Shown in pieces: positions 25,390 through 36,001 of a stretch of 64,000 bases of DNA. Below the pieces are notes generated by a model, which was not told where the DNA came from, ran no database searches, and saw nothing but the letters and a program-made list of their open reading frames with translations. Position 1 is the first letter of the stretch. Each line of letters starts with the position of its first letter. The stretch comes from Metridium senile (lineage: Eukaryota > Cnidaria > Anthozoa > Actiniaria > Metridiidae), in assembly GCA_949775045.1 (NCBI GenBank), contig OX459102.1, positions 16,245,660 to 16,309,659 on the forward strand. The letters run 5' to 3'. The translations under genes were made by a program, and so were the position numbers.

Positions 25390-25930
25390 GACCGTGGGTT
25401 TTCATAACCTTGTGAAGCACATGTTAGCATATTTAGCAGTAATGCACTCTCTATGTAATTTTATAAGTGAACACACTCAGCGATCTTCATTTAAATTCGT
25501 TTTTATTCCATTGTTTATGAAACACACTGTAAAGTATTTTGCACTTTTTACTCTTCATTTTTACTCTTATTTTTCTATAACACGAGAATACATGGTTGTC
25601 ATAAAGTTGTTTTCATTAACCCGTGAAACACACTTTAGTGTATTACTCTGTATAATGCACCTTAATTCCATTGTGTTCTTTTGTTGTTATTTGACTATAA
25701 CACTTTAACTAATACACTTTGTTTCATAGAGTGGTTTTCATTAACCCGTGAAACACACTTTAGCGTAATATGCTTTATTACACTTTATTACACTTTAACT
25801 TTAACTCAGTTTGTGTTTTATAATCATTTGTTCAATAGCACTATTACACATTAATACACTTTATTACTCTTTCCCTATTACACTTTGTTTCACGGGTTAA
25901 TGAAAACCACTCTATGAGAACAACTCTAAA
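25390..25930. repeat. AT-rich repeat with inverted AACCCGTGAAACACACTTTA blocks
   Basis: cattaacccgtgaaacacac occurs at about 25616 and 25738. An inverted copy, tttgtttcacgggttaatga, lies at about 25885. Both are joined to tagagtggttttcat or its complement. The pattern is like the palindromic array at 21.5-22.1 kb. It lies downstream of ETS-B. Confidence 0.55.
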
Positions 25931-26205
25931 CCAGAGAAACAAATATTTAGCACTAATAGACTTTAATTCTTTTGTTTTACATTGTGTGTATTTGCATTTA
26001 ACAGTTTTAGTATCATATATATTTGACGTGTGTGGAGTAAAAATGCTACATTTTTCTACTGACATGAAACATAACAGTAACTATTTATAGAAATTCATTT
26101 TTAAATCATTTCGAGATATTATGACAACAGTATTGAATATTAAACAATTCAATGTTAGCATTCTATTTCACTTATCTTAGTGTTGTAATATTGAAGAAAT
26201 ATTTA

Positions 26206-26211
26206 AATAAA
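26206..26211 (+). terminator. Candidate poly(A) signal of ETS-B
   Basis: AATAAA about 900 bp downstream of the ETS-B stop. The wide gap and AT-richness make this only a candidate. Confidence 0.2.
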
Positions 26212-26499
26212 AACCTTCAAACTCTCCAATTGAACTTTCGTGAACAAATTGGTCGTTTTAAGATATAGCTGGTCGTGTTATGGAGGTTAAGAATCACAAA
26301 ACATTTAAAGGTCTTTTAAATATTATATGATGGTCGGATTATTAGAGGTGATCGTTATATGTAGGTGAACTGACAGCTCAAAAATGTTCCTCAGAATTCA
26401 GTACATTCAGTGAATGAGCTGAATTTTGTACGTCGTTGCTACGCAGGCAAGTAGTAAAAAACCGAGATTCTTACAGTTTTATAACCATATACACTGCAT

Positions 26500-26760
26500 C
26501 AATTAAACATTTCGCCATATTTTGCTGAGCTCTCGGTCCGTCCCTTATATGGTCACAGAGCCAAAAATAATTTCAAATACTCGCGCACTTTGAACTTCCT
26601 GCACGAAGGGGGCGCGACGATATTTCGTAACTCCGAACACCCGACGAACTGAAAACGAAGATGACGTCAAAGCAGTTGCTTGTATCGCGTGACGTAGATT
26701 TGAGGTGTTTTGATGGTTACGGGTCAAGTGCTGTTTATTCGAACGGAACAGACTCTCAGT
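26500..26760. promoter_or_regulatory. CpG-richer block with CRE-like sites
   Basis: A locally GC-richer stretch contains cgaagggggcgcgacg, gatgacgtcaaag (CRE core TGACGTCA) and gcgtgacgtag. No exon is recognised on either strand; the 60-codon minus ORF has no known similarity. It may be a promoter or enhancer in the ETS-B/ETS-C spacer. Confidence 0.25.
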
Positions 26761-26999
26761 TTGATGTTGAAAGTGTTTTGGTTAGAGCTTCTATATGATC
26801 TACTGTATACTTACTTAGTGCTGTCTGCGTCAGTCGTTCGTTTTTTAATGACATTTTGAAGTTTACTGATTTCAATATTTGCGATGACGTTCTTTGTGTT
26901 CGCTACGTAATATTGATGCTTTCAGTATTATGCTATGTAGTTAGTCTTTTGATTATATTCACTGATTGAATATAATGGATTAATTAAATGATTTACCAA

Positions 27000-27480
27000 A
27001 TGAATGCCGAATGTATGGGTGAATATATGAAAGAGTGAAATGAATGCCAGAATAAACTGAATGAATGAAAAATATACGAACGGATGAACGAATGAGTTGA
27101 ATGGATGGATGAGTGAATGGATGAATAAACGAACGAATGAACGAACTAACTAACGAACGAACGAGCGAATGAATGAATAAACGATGAATGAACGAATGAA
27201 TGAAGGAACTAACTAACGAACGAACGAACGAGCGAATGAATGAATAAATGAACTAACGGACGGACGAACGAACGAACGAACGGACGGCGAACGAACTAAC
27301 GAACGAACTAACGAACGGAATGAATGAATGAATGTATGAACAAATCAATGAATGAACGAACGAATGAATGAACGAATGAATATATGAATGAATGAATGAA
27401 TGAAACAATGAACTTATGCGGCGAACGAGCAAACAAACGAACGAATAAATAAATGAATTAATTAATGAACTGATTATATG
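27000..27480. repeat. (GAAT/GAAC)n satellite
   Basis: Long degenerate tetranucleotide tract of gaatgaatgaacgaacgaac type with cggacgga interruptions. Confidence 0.9.
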
Positions 27481-27531
27481 AATGGGTGGATTTTCATATG
27501 AACTATAAATCCTTCTGGATCACCTATAGCC

Positions 27532-27676
27532 TAGAAACTAGAGGGTTTCTTGATCTATTTATCATTTGTACTTCTGTATTCGTTATTCTGAAAAATTCTC
27601 GTTGCATCACAAACCGTCAAATTAACAAACGCTAAAGCAAGTAGAAAATAACCTCTGGTACCCAGGGTAGATCACG
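27532..27676. mobile_element. MITE with CCTAGAAACTAGAGG ends, copy 1
   Basis: It begins cctagaaactagagggtttc and ends aacctctggtacccaggg. The ends are imperfect inverted repeats (cctrgrwacyagagg). A second copy of about 130 bp is at 33903-34030, inside ETS-C intron 2, and shares acaaacgctaaagcaagtag. Confidence 0.6.
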
Positions 27677-28134
27677 TATAGACTACAAACGACAAAATCT
27701 TGAAGTCTAAAATAAACAACGTTTACTGCAATCTCGCACGCGTCAATATACTATTTAATTTGACTGTCATTATTTTTATCCTTGATTTCGATCATCAGTT
27801 CTCCTGCACGTGTCTGAAGGGAAGGAATTATATCTCTTAATCATGCAGTACCTGACTTATAATAAGGAAATGATGTATCATTTAAACGGGCAGGTGTACA
27901 GCTAAAAACAACTGTAATTAATTCAAGGGTCTGGGCAGTCTAGAAAATCACAGTCTTAGTTTTTGTAAAGGTATGTTTAGTTTCATTGTCGAAATGCACT
28001 TCAGTACTGCTTTTCAGTGCATATAGCATTCTTTTTGGTTTCAGTCTATTGGTGCTGTTGTGGAGTTGTTCAAACACATGCTATGGGAAATACGTATATA
28101 TATACATTTTTAAAAGCTTATTTAGTATACTGTA

Positions 28135-28600
28135 TAAGTTAGACCACTCCAATTGACGCTTGTCCTTCTGATTTAGAGTGGCTTTTATAAACCGGCCTGA
28201 AAAACACACTTTTAAAAGCGCATTTTTAAATAGTATTAAATAGTATTATATTTCATTTATTCACAGTTTGTTTGTATATGGTAGAGTTGATTTTATAAAC
28301 CTAGAAATATTCCAATTAAAATTTGTTCTCCTATTTTAGAGTGGCTTTTATAAACTTGGAAAACACAATTTAAAGTATTTTTAAATAAAAATAGTATAAA
28401 ATAGTAAAATACTATTAGATTTTAGTTCTTTTGCTTTGTATGGCAGAGTGGATTTCTTATACCAATGGAATACATTTAAACTTATTTTTAAATAGTATCA
28501 AAATAACATTACAATTCAATTATTTTGCTTTGTATGGTAGAGTGGTCTTTATCTACCAATGGAATACACTTTTACTGAAAGCGTTTTTTAATACTATTAA
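28135..28600. repeat. Degenerate TAGAGTGG...TTTATAAACC tandem repeat
   Basis: At least four units of about 110-130 bp, each with (t)agagtggcttttataaacc or a variant, then aaaacacacttttaaa. It resembles the blocks at 25.4 and 34.2 kb and resumes at 28735-29060 after a foldback insertion. Confidence 0.55.
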
Positions 28601-28605
28601 AATGG

Positions 28606-28715
28606 AAACTAGCGAGTAAACTAGTATAGGCTGCGTCGGTGTTTGATATAAATGAAAGGTAATAGAATGAAATTTGTAACACCGTAAAAAATGTTGACTT
28701 AATTCGTCGGAGTAA
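28606..28715. mobile_element. Truncated copy of the 'CTCGAAACGTCAGTAAAG' family
   Basis: ggaaactagcgagtaaacta, then 'gtataggctgcgtcggtgt', then 'taacaccgtaaaaaatgttgac' match the left arm at 16075. The right arm is missing or reduced to gtcggagtaaaag. Confidence 0.6.
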
Positions 28716-29077
28716 AAGAGGAATAATACTATTACTATTATTATTTAATACTATCACATTTCAATTCTTTTTGCTTAGTATAAAAGAGTGTTACTCACTT
28801 CATATACCAGTGTAGTGTATTCAGTACTTTATTTATAGAAACTTATTTACCTAGGGTAAGCACATGGAATACCTGAATACACTTCAATTCTTTTGCTTCC
28901 TATTGAAGAGTGTTTTTCATAAACCTGACTGAGAAGTCTGAGAACTCACACTTAAAATTGCTTACTATTATTGCAATCTTATTCTTTTTCTTTCTATTCA
29001 TGGAGTGTGGAAGGTTTTCATAAACTTATAATACACACTCAAGCATATTGAGGACTTATATTTTTGGTTACTTTCTT

Positions 29078-31106
29078 TTAAGGTGGATCGCTATAGTTTT
29101 TGAAAAGCCACACCAGGCCGTTTTAAACGTCGTTTTGACAAACTTCCCAATTTTCGATTGACCTGAAACTTTTACAGATTATCAGTCTTAGACTGAAATT
29201 TAAAATAATATACTTTGTTTTTTGATTTGTATTTCAATAGCAGCGATATACAGGAAAAATGGAAATCAGTTGCGCTTAAATTGTAGACGAACGCGATGAG
29301 ATCTCGAAAAGCGGCTACCACCACAGTAAACTACAACACTAGGCACCCAAAATATCAAAGAATTAGAGAAATCTGTATGTTTGATTTCGAGAAAATTACA
29401 GATATATTTTGTACTTTGTAGTTTTGAGTGTTAGAAGGAATCACTCAATGTGTGGCAATGTGACTTACAATAACTGAACAAATAGCGCTCAAAAACCGTC
29501 AAAACCTTCCCTGTACATATATGTCTTTAGTTACTAAGTTTGAGACAATAAATCGTTCACAGTATTGAGAAATTATTTTTTTCCTTAGAGATGTTAGAGC
29601 TTGACTTCAAGCGAAAACACATCACTGTTGCGCTTTTCTAGAAATATTCAAAACTGCCGTTTATATTTTTCTGTAAAATTCACAAACTCTTCTCCCAAGT
29701 ACTAGAAATGTTATCCTGAAGCTTCATTTCAATTGAGGCATTTAAACGTGGTAAAAAAAAATTAAACTCGTTCGGATGTTCACGGCCGCTAATGATGCAA
29801 ATCTGCGTTACATTCTGGAGTCACGACGCAATACACCGTGACGGTTTTGGTTGAGTTATTACTTCCGGCGATAAAAATAAATTTCGCTAATTGCTTCATT
29901 CCATTGTTCTTTTGATTACTTCTGACTGCATGTAGTGATACATTCCTTTGTGCCAGTTGAATTTGTGAAATGAATTGCAAATTAGTTACCTTTTCTCTCA
30001 AAATACCTGCGAATAAAAAGTCACAACTAACAAAAGAACAATGGAATGAAGAAATTAGCGAAATTTATTATCATAAAGTGCTATATGTTTTGTGGATTTA
30101 GTACAAGCATTGTACAAATTAACTGAAGATTAGTTTTTGTGATTGCCACGTAATTCAAATATCTTAAGAAGAAAGAAGCATTAAAAACAAAATTAATCAT
30201 CTTAAGTCGTTGCTTTTTTTTCCATTTATTTCTATGAGGGTAAACCAACTCAGCTTCAGCCCTCCCCTCCCTTCCCTGGCTCTTTCTTTTATCGCCGGAA
30301 GTAATAACTCAACCAAAACCGTCACGGTGTATTGCGTCGTGACTCCAGAATGTAGCGCAGATTTGCATCATTAGCGGCCGTGAACATCCGAACGGGTCGA
30401 CTTCGTTAAGATATCCAAGTTTAATTTTTTTACGACGTTTAAATGCCTCAATTATTATGAAACTTCAGTATAGCATTTCTAGTACTTTGGAGAAGAGTTT
30501 GTGAATTTTACAGAAAAATGTAAACGGCAGTTTTGAATATTTCTAGAAAAGCGCAACAGTGATGTGTTTTCGCTTGAAGTCAAGCTCTAACATCTCTAAG
30601 GAAAAAAATAATTTCTCAATACTGTGAACGATTTATTGTCTCAAACTTAGTAACTAAAGACATATATGTACAGGGAAGGTTTTGACGGTTTTTGAGCGCT
30701 ATTTGTTCAGTTATTGTAAGTCACATTGCCACACATTGAGTGATTCCTTCTAACACTCAAAACTACAAAGTACAAAATATATCTGTAATTTTCTCAAAAT
30801 CAAACATACAGATTTCTCTAATTCTTTGATATTTTGGGTGCCTAGTGTTGTAGTTTACTGTGGTGGTAGCTGCTTTTCGAGATCTCATCGCGTTCGTCTA
30901 CAATTTAAGCGCAACTGATTTCCGTTTTTCCTGTATATTGCTGCTATTAAAATACAAATCTAAAAACAAAGTATATTGTTTTAAATTTCAGTCTAAGACT
31001 GATAATCTGTAAAAGTTTCAGGTCAATCGAAAATTGGGAAGTTTGTCAAAACGACGTTTAAAACGGCCTGGTGTGGCTTTCCGAAAACTATAGTGATCCA
31101 CCTTAA
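29078..31106. mobile_element. 2-kb near-perfect palindromic (foldback) element flanked by TTAA
   Basis: TTAA (29078-29081) is followed by GGTGGATCGCTATAGTTTTT, and the right end is its near-complement ending GATCCACC before TTAA (31103-31106). The left arm runs to about 29917. The right arm starts near 30026 and is interrupted by a ~215-bp segment (about 30072-30287) absent from the left arm. The loop is about 110 bp. Arm identity looks above 95% by eye. There is no long ORF, so it is non-autonomous. TTAA target duplication is used by piggyBac and Kolobok transposases; GG-starting ends fit Kolobok better as I remember that family. Confidence 0.8.
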
Positions 31107-32325
31107 CATAATGTTTTTGAGAATTCGGTGAACAGGTAACTTTTAATCGGATTCAATTTAGCACACTTCACTTTAATTCTAGTGTTTTCATTTTGTTTGA
31201 TCGGATATTAATTCGACACTACGTACAATTTGTTTCACAGACTAGTAGATTATAATTCAGTGATATTTTAATAATTGTTTTTTTGCCAAAAAGATAGTTT
31301 CTTGCAGGTTGTGACAAATTCATTCAATTTATTGATGAAAAAGTGATAATTAGACGTCATAAAAATAATTTTCATTTTTCATTAATTCATTTCCAATTGT
31401 CGCTCTCTTTTTCTTTTTTATTTCTTTTAATGTAAAAAAATCTGATCCACAAACATTGAAATCTCTTTTCAGACGATTAATGATATTTTCTTTTGCTATA
31501 ATAAGTTTCTGCGTCATTCCATTATCATCACGGCATCCTTCCTCTCTAAGATTGTTACATTTCTAAATTGTTACAATAACAAATTGCAACCATTATATTG
31601 ATCATTGAGTCCATTTCCGAGAAAGTTTTAAGTCACTCTTTCATTCCGAAAAGTTTCTATTTTAGCGAGCATCGTCATTTGGTTGTAATGTTTGCGTTTG
31701 TTTTCACCAGACCATGCCGTGACGTCCGCGGTTGTATCGATTCCACGATACTTGACTTAGGAAGAAAATGACATCGTGGAATATGAATCAAATGCCACAA
31801 TCACGTACCATCAACAAAACTCCCAGTTGTAATTCATTCTCAAAATAGATACACCATTCATGTCTAAACTAAAAGTTGAACATAAAATATCCAAGGTTAT
31901 TTAGAATTAAGTTGAGTTTTCAAGTTTTTTTGCAACGAGTTGTAAAGCATTCTTCAGAATTTTTGCCTCTAATGTATTCTTCATTTACGTCTACTAGGGT
32001 CAATTGGTCAATCATAAATATCGTTTCCTTCCGGTCAATGCTCTCGTCCAAAACACAACATAAATGTACCAAGAGATTAAAAAAACCCACGCTGAATCAA
32101 TTCTTGGTTAAGTTGATTTAATAACATAGCTTTATATTGAGTAATTATCAGTAAGTTTTATAAGCGGAGAGCTTTTCTCTTCAAGACTAGAAAAACTACT
32201 CATGTAATTACTCGAGAAAGTAAGTTAGAAAAGCTTTTACGCTTCCACTTAAGATTATTTCCTCTAAAGGGAATATTATCCCTTGAAAATAGTTTAATTT
32301 GTAGAACGATTTTGATTCAGCAACA
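31107..32325. other. Spacer upstream of ETS-C, nothing coding seen
   Basis: AT-rich DNA; the 81-codon ORF at 31876-32121 has no recognisable domain. Confidence 0.45.
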
Positions 32326-32329
32326 TACG

Positions 32330-32590
32330 TAGTTGCCGGGCCCAAATAAGCTTGCGTCATTAGGTCATTGTTTCCCGCCAATGGACGCGCGCGCCAAGGT
32401 TCAATGAATGACGTACGTGGGCGAGCTAACCAATCAGCGAAAAGAATGTCCAAAGGCAAATTGTTATAACTTGATAGCAAGTTCATCACTTTATTTGGAT
32501 TTGAAGTCAGCACAAGTTGTACTGCTAAGAGTGGGAAGACACTAAAACTTTGTTACTTTTTATCAAACGGACTTCCGTTGTAACTTTGAG
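32330..32590 (+). promoter_or_regulatory. Proximal promoter of ETS-C
   Basis: The 260 bp before the ETS-C ATG are GC-richer than surroundings. They hold TTTCCCGCC (E2F-type) at 32369, a CCAAT-type ccaatgg, a short (CG)n run, CRE-like aatgacgtacg at 32407, a consensus CCAAT box aaccaatcagcg at 32428, and ggacttccg (ETS core) at 32570, 20 bp upstream of the ATG. This combination is typical of a TATA-less animal promoter. Function is inferred from motifs and position. Confidence 0.5.
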
Positions 32591-33766
32591 ATGGAGGACA
32601 TGACAAGCATTCAAAAAGGTCAGAGCTAGATTCTTCGTTTGCTTCTAGAGCCGTCCATGTTGTTTCTCGCAAACCCTTACATTTTATCCTATTGTCGACA
32701 GGTTTTTTAAATTAATTATAATTTGATTTTAATTATTATTAACGTATGTTATTCACATAATAGTTCTTGTAAACAGAAACACGCACAATAACAACAGTGA
32801 TTTACTACTAAATTTTGTTTTATAATTCAGTATTATGCTTTTTGATTTATGACCGTTAATAATTCACACTTGTTTAAAAGAATGTCAAATCGATAAATTA
32901 TAATTAATATTATTAAATGTCCACAACCATATCGAGAAATCAATTAATAATTTTATTTGAAGCATTTTTAGCATAAATTTGGTTGTATTGACAAATAATT
33001 TTCAAAACATTATTCTGATTCTTTAATAAAACACATGTTTAAATATTGTTTTATCACGTATATTAGGAATGTATTAGTTTAATCAGCAAAAATAATTAAT
33101 TGCTCAATATGTTTGCTATATCATAACACACGACTAAACACTTTATAGAAAAGTTGGAAAATTATAGTTGGAAAATGAATTATTATTATCATCATCATTA
33201 TATCATAATCATTCACCACCACAACATCATGATAGGTTAATTAAGTATAATTCTGTAATCATGCACTGATAACTATCATCATCATATCAGTTACATGCAC
33301 CACCACCACCACCACCACCACCATTATTATTATTATTATTATTATTATCACTGATCATCATCATCCGGCTACCAACATATCTTCGTTAGCTGTAACATTA
33401 TTTTGTGACCTAAAACATTATCATTATTATCTTAACAATTATCATTACTTCTTCCAACAGAAGAAACAAATGACAAAATGACAGAAAACGAAGAGAAAAA
33501 GACAGACGTTGTGGCCAAAAAGCCAAGATATAAAAACACAGTTCATTTATGGGAATTCTTACTTGAACTGCTGTCTGATGAAAGTTGTTCGTCCATAATA
33601 GCTTGGAGCAGAAAGGATTACGGTGAATTCAAACTGAAAAATCAAGAAGAGGTTGCAAGAAGATGGGGAGTTGTTAAACACAGAGCTGGAATGAACTACG
33701 AGAAACTAAGCAGAGCTATTAGATATTATTACCACCAAGGAATCATCCAAAAGGTATTTAGTTTAT

Positions 33767-33797
<31 letters not shown>

Positions 33798-36001
33798 CCA
33801 TCATCATCCTTTTGTCTCATGTCCAGCTACTGCCAGGTCAGGGTCCTGCACCATCCTTCTCCACTTTGCTCGGTAGTAATCCTTTCCCGTTAGCCTTAGT
33901 GTCCTAGAAACTAGAGGGGTTCTTGATCTAGTGTATTTATCATTTGTACGTCTGTGTTCGGTATCCTCTAGTTGCTTCACAAACCGTCAGATTTACAAAC
34001 GCTAAAGCAAGTAGAAAATAACCTCTGGTACCTAGGATATAGTGTCTCCACATATTGTGCAAGCATATTGTCTATCGAACGTGTCCAAAGTATTCCTCTT
34101 ACTACTATCAACTACAATTAATTACTTTTATTTCTGCATGAGAGAGAGTTGAGTAGTTTGCTATTATAAACCTGTGGAAATTTTGGAAATTTAGTAGTTA
34201 CTGTGCAATTCGAATCTTGTTTTCTAATCTAGAGTGTTTTTTATAAACCTGTAAAACCTGCTCAAGCAGTTATAGTATATAAGAGTGATTAATGTAAAGC
34301 CTTCAAATTCACTTTAATAGGTATTTAATACCAAGCAACCTACACCTTGATTTGTCTGTTTTCTATATTAGAGCGTTTTGGTAAAGCCTTAAAATACACT
34401 TAAATAGGTGTTTAACACTAAGCAAGATACACTCTTTTTTCTATATTAGAATATTTTTCTAAAGCCTTAAAATACACTTACATAAGTATTTAATACTAAG
34501 CAATGCACACCCTAATGTGTCTGTTTGCTATATCGGGTTTTTATAAAGCCTTAAAATACACTTAAATAGGTATTTAATACTAAGCATGATACTCTCTGTT
34601 TTCTATATTAGATCATTTTTGGTAAACCACATAGGTATCTAATAGTAAGCAATTAATTAATTTGTCTGTTTGCTATAACGGGTTTTTGTAAAGCTTTAAA
34701 ATACATTTAAATACTAAGCAAGATACACTCTGTTTTTTATATTTTTGTAAGCCACAGTGACTGCTTAAACAACTCGATCTAAATACTTTGTTATTTTTCT
34801 ACTGTAACGAGTTGTTGATCCTTGATCTTTTCCTGTTTGGAAGAGAGTATTTTAGGTGGTGCTTTCATGGGCGAACTCCACGGGATTTCCTTTTTATATT
34901 ACATTTCGGTGATGTCATGCACATTTTGACTGCTCTTAGCTCTGACTCACATTTTGTTCACATACGGCGTGGGTGTAAGGTCCCCTTTGACAAATAGGCA
35001 CTGAATAAACATTTGATTAATATTGCATAGTGTTATTGTTACAGAACTTGTGATAATCATTTTGTCGTTGCAAAATATATCATCCTCTACATTGTCGTTT
35101 TTGGAATAGATAGATAGTTATATCTGACATTGTCGTTGCATATTATTGTTGTTACAGTACTTGTGATCTGAATCATTTGGTCGTTGTAAAATCATATCAT
35201 CCTCATTTAACATTTTCGTCTTTGGAAAGATAGATACTTATTGACAATATTCTTGAAAAAAGACCGGTTGATTCAAAAACTGGACGAACCTAATGTGCAT
35301 ATGTATCTAAAGTAAAGCATTCTGATGTGCACCACTATTTCACTATCTCTAACTAAAGTTGTATATTTGTATCTAAAAAGTAATTTTCAAATGTTAAAAT
35401 AAATTTAAAAATAAACAAAAAGGTTATCACGTCGCTACCTTTAGTCATAGCCAGACACAAGTGTCCTACTAATTGGGGAGACTCAGACCCACACCCACTA
35501 CCTCTAACTATCTATTTTAATTAGCACACAACTCTGCTCACATGTTCTCTGATATACACGTAATGGTATGTAATTAATGATTTCTTTGCTTTCTTGTTGT
35601 AGGTACCAGGTCAAAGGCTAGTTTACAAGTTTGGGCAACTCCCTTACGAATATAAACCACGTGGAAAACGTATGGTGAAACAGGAAATAGAACAACGTCC
35701 TGTACCTGTATCTATCGACACAGTCAAACATGAATCACAAGCCTTCCTGCCCCTTACATCATTAACACCGCCCCCGGAGGTTGGTTACCAGTTTACTGGT
35801 TTATTACCTACCATCGTACCTCCGATTTGTAGCTGTTGTGTTGACTACCGTCTTGGTCCAACAAGCCCGTTCAGAACATTTCCAGCAAGTCCATTAATAT
35901 TTCCTAATAACTGTCGATATACATACAATATGTTCAATAACGTACCGCCCAGTCCACTCCGAGCTATTCCAGTACCAGTAATAACAAGTACGTACAGATG
36001 A
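32591..36001 (+). CDS. ETS-domain transcription factor ETS-C (3 coding exons)
   Basis: Exons are 32591-32618, 33461-33753 and 35603-36001, giving 720 nt and 239 aa. The first intron is in phase 1 (donor gtcaga, which is weak; acceptor cttccaacag) and joins MEDMTSIQK to [16 protein letters not shown]. If that donor is not used, translation could start at the ATG at 33478. The ETS domain (~36-118) reads [46 protein letters not shown], then [11 protein letters not shown] after the phase-0 intron at the same position as in the paralogues. The tail is longer (~120 residues), with a Lys/Glu-rich stretch, [12 protein letters not shown] and VPPICSCC, and then a Pro/Phe/Asn-rich end. It is closest to ETS-A in helix 1 and in the KLKNQEEVA stretch. 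It has no PNT domain. Phase and exon structure shared with ETS-A support tandem duplication. Confidence 0.82.
33298..33352. repeat. (CAC)n(ATT)n microsatellite, ETS-C intron 1
   Basis: Eight CAC repeats followed by about nine ATT repeats, 110 bp before the exon 2 acceptor. Confidence 0.9.
33768..33808. repeat. (CAT)n microsatellite just inside ETS-C intron 2
   Basis: Thirteen cat/cac triplets start about 15 bp after the exon 2 donor and are in frame with the exon. A retained intron would therefore add a poly-His run. Confidence 0.9.
33903..34032. mobile_element. MITE with CCTAGAAACTAGAGG ends, copy 2
   Basis: Same family as 27532-27676: starts cctagaaactagaggggttc and ends aacctctggtacctaggat. 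It is inserted in ETS-C intron 2. Confidence 0.6.
34170..34770. repeat. Degenerate ~115-bp tandem repeat in ETS-C intron 2
   Basis: Five to six units with 'tttctatattagagtgttttt' and 'aaagccttaaaatacactta', then 'aataggtatttaatactaagca'. It is related in pattern to 28.1-28.6 kb. Confidence 0.7.

Noticed and set aside
26545..26727. 60-codon minus ORF in the CpG-richer block
   Set aside because: No similarity recognised and no splice partners; retained only as a possible regulatory block.
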